From positions 1,984,001 through 2,048,000 of the forward strand of contig JAGTWJ010000003.1 of the NCBI GenBank assembly GCA_020064725.1: DNA of 64,000 bases. Direction: 5' to 3'. Within the stretch, counting starts at the first letter, position 1. Each line of letters opens with the position of its first letter. Shown here piece by piece: positions 56,488 through 64,000 of the stretch. The notes under the pieces are model-generated. The model saw only the letters and a program-made list of their open reading frames with translations. It had not been told where the DNA came from and did no database searches. A program made the position numbers and the translations under genes. The DNA is from Drechslerella dactyloides. Taxonomy: Eukaryota > Ascomycota > Orbiliomycetes > Orbiliales > Orbiliaceae.

Positions 56488-58211
56488 TTAAACGCATCTC
56501 TTATTGCAGGCGAAAAATTCTTCATTCGCGTTACCACAAGTCCTGATAACCGACTGAACATCCTTAGTGTACTTTGCCATGTTTCCGGAGGCATCTAAAT
56601 CCCACCACCTGCCGCTGCCCATGTCCAGCCAGACGATATCGACCTCAGGCTTGTCGATAATCTCCCGGACGACGACCGGCTTGCCGTCCAATGGGTCCTT
56701 TACTGAGTGTCCATTGCCCATTATGATGATGTCTTCGCTGAGCAGGTCCTTGGTATACCTCGCTCGATTATTGAGGTACATTGACTCCACGATGTGGATA
56801 TCTAGATTGTCGAGACTGGCAGGGTCAATGATCCGGTAAGCTGGGAATTCAGGGACGGTAACATAATCGGCGGCACCAGTTTTGTTGTTCTTTCGTGCCT
56901 GTGTAAGGATCGCAGACGATGGAAATATGAGAGTGCGATGAGTATCCATCGCTACTTTGAGGGCGAAGCCAATGATCCTTGAGGCATGATTGACGTCGCC
57001 CTCTAAACCTTTTATCGCGAGGAACTTCCTCTTGCCCGTGTAGTAGTTCTCAACGTTGAACCAGGCGCCAAAGTTCCTAGCTATGTAAGTACGAAGACTG
57101 GGCTCCACGCATGTCAAGTGCACGACAGCAGTCTTGTTGTGAAGGGCATTGATGGCCACTTTGTTGTTGAAGTATTTTTGTTCCCAGTCAATAAAGTCGC
57201 CCCAAGCTTTAAACGATACCGTATCCAAGATCGAGAGTTTCAGGGTCCCCGCACCGCCTGACATTTCGAAGGCGAAAATGTTCATCAGGCTGTTGATATC
57301 AGCATCGCCAGACTCTGACCAATTGTCCCGTACTTTCTTGAACAGCTGCTTGGTGTATTTGGAAGGTCGGGCCCAAAAGAAGCTGGCGTCCAAGCCCTTC
57401 TCGGCCTTCTCAGGACCAGGGAAGAACTGTATGTCCCATGTTGAATCACTCAAGGGCGCCATCTGCGCGAACGGGTCCAGTGAACCGGTGAGGTAGACAT
57501 CCGGGTCGATGAAGACAAAATTGAATCCTTCCCTGAGCAGTTGAATGCTTGCGGCAATCTACAAGGCGACGGTCAACATGTGTTGCGGAGTATGTCTCCA
57601 TGGCGCTGCGTAGATGATACAATGCGCCGCTGATACGAGCGACATACCTTGACGGACGACTTGTGCATGCCCACGACATTATATGTGAATACCTCCGGCG
57701 CCTCAAGGCATGCCTTCTCCAAGCATAAGACGAAGAAGTTATCTTGTCTTCCGAATTTCTCCAGCGTCTCGTGCATGTTGAACGTGAGTGCCATATCTGT
57801 GTTCCTCGCGATCATGAAGACTAATGGCTCCCCAGGTATCCGCCCAATGGATCGAAGCCACCACACGAGATCAAAGTATGGAAGATTCGTAGATCCCGAT
57901 TGATCCAAGCCAGGGCCATCGTCTAGAGTCGAAGGATCTTCCGCTGGAGTCGAGCTTGTTCCTGTTGCCTCGCCAGCCCCGGGGTTGGCTCCAGCTTCGA
58001 CTGCGGCTGATGGTGTTGGCTGGAATCCTCCTTGCAGGGCGGTGTCGACATTCCCATGGAGAACGCGCGGCAGCGTCGTCCCAAAGTTCCAAAGCAGATA
58101 TGTCGATATGCTGAGGGTCAGGAGACAGAACGCTAAAAATGGCGTCCGCAATCGACGCATCATGGTGGGCGACCGACTGTTGAGATGAAGCTCTTTTTTC
58201 GCGGTGTCCAT
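56488..58211 (-). CDS. Type II membrane nucleotide-diphospho-sugar transferase
   Basis: Two exons (58211-57648, 57558-56488; 89-bp intron GTATGT...TTGTAG, phase 0) give 544 aa. The N-terminus has a short basic tail and one hydrophobic anchor (TPFLAFCLLTLSISTYLLW, about residues 23-41), then a Pro/Ser/Gly-rich stem, the usual Golgi type II layout. The catalytic part resembles the Nucleotid_trans family (PF03407): NTDMALTFNMHETLEKFGRQ, FFVLCLEKACLEAP, the metal/donor-binding DxD in FVFIDPDVYLTGS (D206, D208) and DADINSLMN. The family transfers sugars such as galactose or xylose to glycans or proteins. Donor and acceptor are not known. MMRRLRT at residue 17 is an alternative start that keeps the anchor. 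Confidence 0.83.
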
Positions 58212-59912
58212 GTCGTGAAAGGCGGCGTGGGCTGAGTGCCCATTAATGAATGAAAAAGTCCAAGAAGAAAAGGCGAACGGAACTAGAAAGCCAATGCTTA
58301 TCAGGCCGGGGGTTAGGTCTCAGTATGCAGTACCAAGGAAAGGCGAGGACTGTCGACAGGATGGCTTCACGCGAGATGCTCTAGTTTTGATGCTGACATT
58401 CCCAGGTATTCTGTCTCTATCCATGCCATCAATTGCGATATTAACCATTCTTTTATCGCGGTGGAGCATGTCTATATTGTGCTTAACGCATGCGCGCCGA
58501 TTTAATATTAGATTCGACAGCCACCCCTGAAAATTTCCCCATAGAGCGTTCCCGATTGTACCGATTGTACCGGTTTCATGGCTACAGGGTACACACTGAC
58601 AGAGCAGAACGTCAATGCCAGCAAATCCGACGTCAATGTCAACCTACAGGCGTCACCCGACCAGCAAGCACAAGCTTGTGAGCTATCGCTGAATATCATG
58701 AGCCGAGTTTGACCCTTGCTGCACCGCGGGCTAATTTTGTGTGGTTGGGGGTCACGATCAAAACGCCAGCTCCAAAAACTAGGCTCATACCAATCCGACG
58801 AAACAACATGGTCGCACAGAAGACAATATCCGGAGGTGCCGTCAGTCACTTGCTGTCTACTTAAATACAACAAACTCTTATATACTCTTACACGGTCAAG
58901 TTTCGATAAATAAATCGGAACATCAGCCGACAAAATATCCGGAGTGCCGAATTCCGAATCCTGGTAACGCATAAGCCCTCGAGCCCTCCCAAGAATTAGA
59001 TCGAGGTGGGCGAAGAATTATCCGAGTTAAATACGACGTCGTTGCTGCATACCCTTCCAGAAAGACCTAGTTCCGGGTTGATCGAGTTCTATCAAAATTT
59101 CTTGGGAACTAAGCAAAGTATAATACTAGTTCCTCGCCTTCTCATACCATATTATCTCCAAAGGTACTTCGCCAAGTTGCCAGCCATGATTTGTGGTGCC
59201 TGCGGCGATAGCTGCCTGAACTTGGCGCGTTGTTGACATCACGTTATGTTTCCACCAGTGGTAGCTGCGCCTTCATCGGGACTTCATTTTGCGCCGACCG
59301 GCGATGCGCAGATGCGCAATCTCAGAAGGGTACTCCCGCCAGCATTATATATATTACCCCGGCTTTTCGCGGCAGCACTTCTCCTCATTTGATATCTGTC
59401 GCGGCTCCCACAAGGCGGATTGATCGAGTGATACGCGTCGTGGCTGAGGCGGCATTCACGTACTAGGCACTCAGGTCGGCGCTACAAAGCAATGGAGGGC
59501 GATGCCCGTGAATCGTCCACGATGATTCCTTTTCATTCCAATCACCCTTGGCCCATGCTTTTGGCGAATGCGGTTGTCTTAAATTCCAGCGGTCCCACCG
59601 ATTGACAGAGCGATTCCTCGTTCTGGTTCCAGGCTTCCCTGCCCTGGGATCGGTGGTACAATCTTACTGCTGCGGACGCGGTAGCCGGACTTTCCAGGCC
59701 ATAACGTTGTTTTACACGTAGCGACGTCACATTATTACCATAACCTCTAAGAGAGTGACGCTCCAGCGTGCGCTATAAAAGCCGCTGAATGGTATAGAAA
59801 ATAGCGTACGTATCCGCATACCAAAGCTCCCGTACTGCGCTATATCGACCCGTCGGAATAACTGACAGATTCACCCTCTAATCTCTGCTTGATCTAACTG
59901 CCAATCGTCAAA
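58212..59912. promoter_or_regulatory. Divergent promoter region, 1.7 kb
   Basis: Lies between the divergent glycosyltransferase and FAD oxidoreductase genes. A TATA box is at 59774. A short tandem GATTGTACC pair lies near 58552-58569. No gene seen. Confidence 0.5.
59774..59780 (+). promoter_or_regulatory. TATA box
   Basis: TATAAAA in CGCTATAAAAGCCGC, 139 bp before the ATG of the FAD oxidoreductase gene. Confidence 0.55.
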
Positions 59913-62034
59913 ATGAAGTTAAGAGACATTTCGGTATCTGCATCCGCAATGCACATATTCACCTCATTGGCCCATCTCTCCTCAACGAGAATATTCGTAG
60001 GAGCTACAAGTGTCACAAACTGTAAATGTCTGCCAACGCAGTCGTGCTGGCCAGATTCACACGCCTGGTCGCGACTGAACATTACAACCAACGGGGCACT
60101 TCTTAAAACGGTACCGCCAGGTATTGTCTGTTACCAAGGCCCCGCATATGACAAAGAGGCCTGCGAACAGATCAGCGAACTCTCGAGACTACATACCTGG
60201 ATCTCGCAATCACCATTCAATGTTATGCAACCTGGCTGGAACGGGAATCCCTGCCCGCCCACGAATGGGACACAGACGAATGAGACATGTAGTTCGCTTC
60301 TCGGAGATCCCGTCTATGTTATCAACGCAACCAATCCTAGCCAGGTTGAAGCTGGCGTCAAGTTTGCAGCCAAGTACAACATTCGCTTGATCATAAAGAA
60401 TACCGGGCACGAATTTTTAGGCAGGTGAGGAGTGTTTATTGGCTCTGGAATCCAACTATGGCGGTCCCTGCTAATGTAAATTTTGGATTGTACAGATCAT
60501 CTGGTGCTCATTCGCTCAGTATATGGACCCACAACATGCGAAACGTTGAGTTCTCAGAGAACTTTCAACCTGAAAGCTGTTCTCGGGTGAAACCACATTC
60601 TGCCGTGACAGTTGGTGCGGGATTACAATGGAAAGATCTCGTACCACAGGTTGGCAAGCAAGGCAAGTTGGTAGTTAGTGGGGGCAATCCGACAGTTGGC
60701 TGCATAGGTGGCTTTTTGCAAGGTGGAGGACATTCTCCTATCAGCAGCAAATATGGCCTGGCGGTAGACCAAGTTCTGGAGTTTAAGCTCGTCACGCCGG
60801 CTGGAAAATTCATCACAGCGAATGAATGCGAAAATAGCGACTATTTCTGGGCGCTGAGAGGGGTAAGCAACTTGATCTCCATGATGCGTAATGATTTTCG
60901 ACAGTCTCACGAAATGGCAGCAATCATAAACAAGGATGAGCTATAGGATTAATGGACTTTACTGACGTAGATGTATCCTAGGGAGGAGGAGGTACATTCG
61001 GTGTTGTTACTTCTGCGACTTTGAAAACATACCCAACCCAACCAATGATTACCGCTGTCCAAACGTTCAACCTCACGTCTAACAATAGTGATGTTTTCTG
61101 GGAGTGGATGGCACATGTCCACTCTGACCTTCCCCGGCTTTCGGAGGCGGGGGTTATGGGGTATTCGTTCGTCTTCGGAAACTCAAGTACTGGAGAGTTA
61201 TCCTGGATGGCACTGCTAAGCACAGTTGGAGGCAGCGTCGATGAGCTCACAAAATTGTTGAACCCACTATACGCCAATGTGACTACAGACAAATACAGCG
61301 AAGATATCGTCTGGAGCCAGAACAATCTAACATTTCCGGATTTCCAGTCTTTCTTTATGGCCGTCTTCCAACCAGAGGTAGTCGGCAGCACAGCGGTCCT
61401 GCCAAGCCGGCTTTTAGACGGTAGAGCACTCACTGAGGATCCAGTTTTCTTTGCAGCTACCTTGAAGAAGATGTGGAGCCCGTTCGTTGGTGCCTATCTT
61501 GGTCATATTGTTGGCGGCCCAGGAGTAGCGCAATACAAGAATGTGGACATGGCACTAAATCCGGCATGGAGGCGGACCTATAATCACTTCAGTAAGTTAT
61601 TAGTTTCCGACTTTCCTTAAATATTGGAATGCAGGGTCGTTAACGTCTGTAACGCAGTTGCTGCCTCCGGCTTTGATACCGAAGACCTCAAAGAAATCGT
61701 TCTGGATCATGCGCAGAACGTCCTAGAGTATAACCTTCGCAAGTTAGCGCCAGAAACCGGTCAATATTTCAATGAGGTGAGCCCTTCAACAGTGCGGTAT
61801 AACTCGCAAGCCTATCCCGACACCCGAGCTAATCTTTCATCCTTGCGTATGAAGGCGCTATACAACAGTGAAGGTTGGCAACAAGCGAATTGGGGACAGA
61901 ACTACCCCCGCCTATTCTCGTTCAAGAACGAGATTGATCCAAACGGCGTTCTATACTGTTTCCACTGCGTGGGTAGTGAAAAATGGGTGGAGGGCGAGAA
62001 TGGGACACTCTGTCGTGCTCATTGGGTCTCATAA
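59913..62034 (+). CDS. Secreted FAD-linked oxidoreductase (berberine-bridge/VAO type)
   Basis: Four exons (59913-60424, 60496-60862, 60982-61591, 61658-62034) give 621 aa; introns are 71, 119 and 66 bp. The last acceptor (AACGCAG) was chosen because the nearer GCAG breaks the frame. The FAD-binding part (PCMH fold) shows RLIIKNTGHEFLGRSSG with the His (H166) that links FAD covalently, PTVGCIGGFLQGGGHSP, and ALRGGGGGTFGVVTSATLK. The substrate half follows, ending in the berberine-bridge tail (NWGQNYPRLFSFKNEIDPNG). The Cys that gives a second FAD link in some family members corresponds to Asn before PTVG, so a single covalent link is expected. Many sequons and Cys suggest secretion; the N-terminus (hydrophobic around MHIFTSLAHL) is a weak signal. 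Substrate unknown; no biosynthetic cluster surrounds it. Confidence 0.87.
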
Positions 62035-62818
62035 CCTGTTATGTTTGTTTTGCCAGTATTATAGCCCTTGCTCAACTCGGATTGCCGAATTTAGAGCATG
62101 CTCAACTCCAACAAAAATTTTGAACGGGTGTTTAGCACCGGTAATCCAGCATTTTGTGAGTTGTATATCTGGCGTCGAATATTTTATGATTACGAGAGGG
62201 GTTTCTCTATCTTGCGAATGAAGTTTTTATGTACGTAATCACGGAAGACATATGTGTTGGAGAGGGAACCTCACTCTCAATGTGCATATAATCTCGATAT
62301 TTCGATTGTGTAATTTCCGCCTCAATGAAGACTTAGCAGAGAGAGACTTAGCAGGGAGGCCAACAGTTTGTTTTCGATTCGTGGTCTCAAAGCAGAAAGG
62401 GGGGTCTGCCCTGTAATAATGTCTGAATCCACACGGGCAGAATGCAATGCGCATGCCCTGCCAGTAGGGTAAACCTCAGAATTTCTTAGACCGTCCAAGG
62501 CTATAAAATACAACGAGGGCTTAACTTTTAGTAATCGTTGTAAGATGCAACTGATTCTAACTAGCGGCAATAGCTGAATAGACCCTAAGTCTCATGCCTG
62601 CATACATGGCCACCCATTGAGGCAAATTAGAATATCATATTTAATCTCTGCAAGCCCACGGGTTCAGGCTCTCACGACGATGCTGGAAATTTTACCCATC
62701 AGAACTGACGCCTATGAAGCATCTTTAAAAAACGCCAGGGAATCCTACGAGCATTCAGTCAACTAGTGTCTTATCGTACTATATCATAAGCGTTTCTTGT
62801 GGCTGTACCAACGGAAGT
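62035..62818. other. Intergenic, promoter of the subtilase gene
   Basis: About 780 bp between plus-strand genes, AT-rich. A short GAGACTTAGCAG repeat occurs near 62327-62352. No gene seen. Confidence 0.5.
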
Positions 62819-64000
62819 ATGAAACTATACTCTACGCTCCTTTTCATTCTTGCTGTGCTCAATAGCAGTCAGCTCTGTCACGCGGTGGCTAGGGGCGTCT
62901 TGGGTAGAGATGTTAGACTTTGGTGGATTGTACCAAAGGAAGAATACCGATGGGATGGGGGAGTACTGAATGCAATACGGATAGCGATTGGCAACATAAG
63001 AGACGGCGGGCCCACTGTATTTTTTGGGCGTAATCAAGAAGTAGTTGAAGTCAAAAGCGAGTGGCTTGGTGTCATATTCTTTGCCATCCGGCTTAGTTAT
63101 GCGAATATGCAAGCTCACCAGATTGGACAAGATCTCCAAGACTATGTAAGTTCTTGAAGCCCAGTAATTATGAGTTCTCGAGATATCCTGGAAAAATATT
63201 GCGGTGTGATTATGACTACGCAAATGTTATATCATTGTCATTACCTAACTAAAATTTCCGAATGGTGGCAGCTTTTGACGTGGGGCGAAGTCCCATACAC
63301 AGTATGGAACAAGGCCATCCAGGAGCACCAACAAGCGAAGCCAAAGCTTGCAAAGCCTGACGCTATTCCAACGAAGACTGACAACAACGCGACCAGAATT
63401 GTACACAAAAGAGAATATACTCCACACGACAAAGAATCCCCTCGGCCACCCTGGACAAATGCCCCGGCAGTTGGGCCTGAGGAGGACGAAGACCGTCTTC
63501 CTGCCACGGCAGCTCCGAGTTATAGTCAGCCGGATTATGAAATAGAATATAACGATGATCCGCCTGGTTATGAATCCCTTAACGCTGTAGATGTCTGGGA
63601 TGAGCCATTCGAGGAAATGCGGACTTTATCCATACCACCAGGATCGAAATTAGATGACCTGACAGGATTCTACTATAAAAGAAGGTACCGGAATGGCCAG
63701 AATGTTGACGTTTATATAGTAGACACGGGGTTCGAACTCCATCCAGTCAGTCACATCATTCCCTTATATTTCCCACTCACCAAGCTATGATCTCCTGCGT
63801 CCAGCTGGTCTCGCAAGCCGAGCCCACACAGCTCACATGGAAAAGGGAGGGTTCGGCTTACGAGATCTCGAGGCCAGGTCCAGTTTCTAAAGGACCTCGC
63901 GAGTCTCGTTACGATGTGGATGAAAATATATCTTGGGCACAGGTGCCCATGCCCATCACTGTTTATGAGTCTATGCTAACTTCTGAGCTGACTCCTCGAC
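62819..64000 (+). CDS. Subtilisin-like serine protease, 5' part (runs off the window)
   Basis: Exons 62819-63145 and 63272-63745 are visible; the 126-bp intron has GTAAGT, branch CTAACT and TGGCAG, phase 0. The N-terminus MKLYSTLLFILAVLNSSQLC is a signal peptide. A region of ~230 residues with a Pro/Glu-rich middle would be the propeptide. It ends in VDVYIVDTGFELHP, the Asp motif (V-x-V-x-D-T-G) of family S8 subtilases. After it the frame closes at 63790, so an intron probably starts at GTCAGT (63746). That intron would contain the palindromic repeat at 63808 and have a branch GCTAAC near 63978. The His and Ser motifs must lie beyond the window, so activity cannot be judged. The GTCAGT donor is weak and makes the 3' limit uncertain. 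Confidence 0.6.
63808..63867 (+). repeat. Dispersed palindromic repeat, copy 2
   Basis: 60 bp from GTCTCGCAAGCCGAGCCC to GGGTTCGGCTTACGAGATC. The arms are complementary over about 17 positions with two mismatches. The centre CATGGAAAAGGGAGGG is identical to copy 1 at 45685; copy 2 has an extra 8-9 bp (CACAGCTC). It lies in the probable intron of the subtilase gene. No clean flanking duplication is visible. Confidence 0.75.

Noticed and set aside
56488..62034. Possible secondary-metabolite cluster (FAD oxidoreductase with glycosyltransferase and transporter nearby)
   Set aside because: No backbone synthase, no pathway regulator, and the genes are far apart with unrelated likely roles.
63870..63900. 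AGGTCC...GGACCT inverted repeat after the palindromic element
   Set aside because: Six-base arms with a long loop are expected by chance; no second copy found in the window.

Overview
The window is a stretch of nuclear DNA from a filamentous ascomycete (Pezizomycotina). Genes are split by short introns of roughly 54-213 bp with GT-AG ends and CTAAC-like branch points. Recognisable families are typically fungal: a TOK1-type outward-rectifier K+ channel, a FRE-type metalloreductase, Apa2-type Ap4A phosphorylase, an Hnt3/aprataxin homologue, an HSPA12-like Hsp70 ATPase, a fucose-permease-type MFS sugar transporter, an F-box-like protein and a GPI-anchored Cys-rich protein. I joined exons by hand, requiring splice sites and reading phase to agree. 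No rRNA, tRNA, CRISPR or intact transposon was seen.

Layout. 0-9 kb: a divergent pair of large paralogous proteins (762 and 558 aa), each with a SANT/Myb-like segment followed by a domain whose R...S...E/D spacing resembles an ADP-ribosyltransferase fold, then two small tandem paralogues of unknown function. 9-17.5 kb: a C2-domain protein, a PEP-mutase/isocitrate-lyase family enzyme, an F-box-like protein, a small four-exon conserved-looking protein and a coiled-coil protein. 18-29 kb: a ferric reductase with an iron-GATA-type site in its promoter, a secreted glycoprotein, aprataxin/Hnt3, and a six-exon protein (670 aa) with a Clr5-like N-terminus. 29.5-37.5 kb: HSPA12-like ATPase, a coiled-coil protein, an RD/G-rich protein and a GPI-anchored protein. 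39-50.4 kb: an HSL-type alpha/beta hydrolase, a decayed gene, Ap4A phosphorylase, TOK channel and MFS transporter. 50.4-56.5 kb: about 6 kb without a supportable gene. 56.5-64 kb: a Golgi-type nucleotide-sugar transferase, a secreted FAD oxidoreductase and the 5' part of a subtilase that runs off the window.

The most unusual signals are: (1) a small palindromic repeat of 51-60 bp present in three copies (35985, 45685, 63808), one inside the TOK intron flanked by an 11-bp direct repeat and one inside a probable subtilase intron; and (2) the divergent gene pair with the ART-like triad, intact in one copy and with Asp replacing Glu in the other. The genes do not form one obvious pathway or biosynthetic cluster. 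Most are housekeeping or secreted-protein genes with separate promoters.
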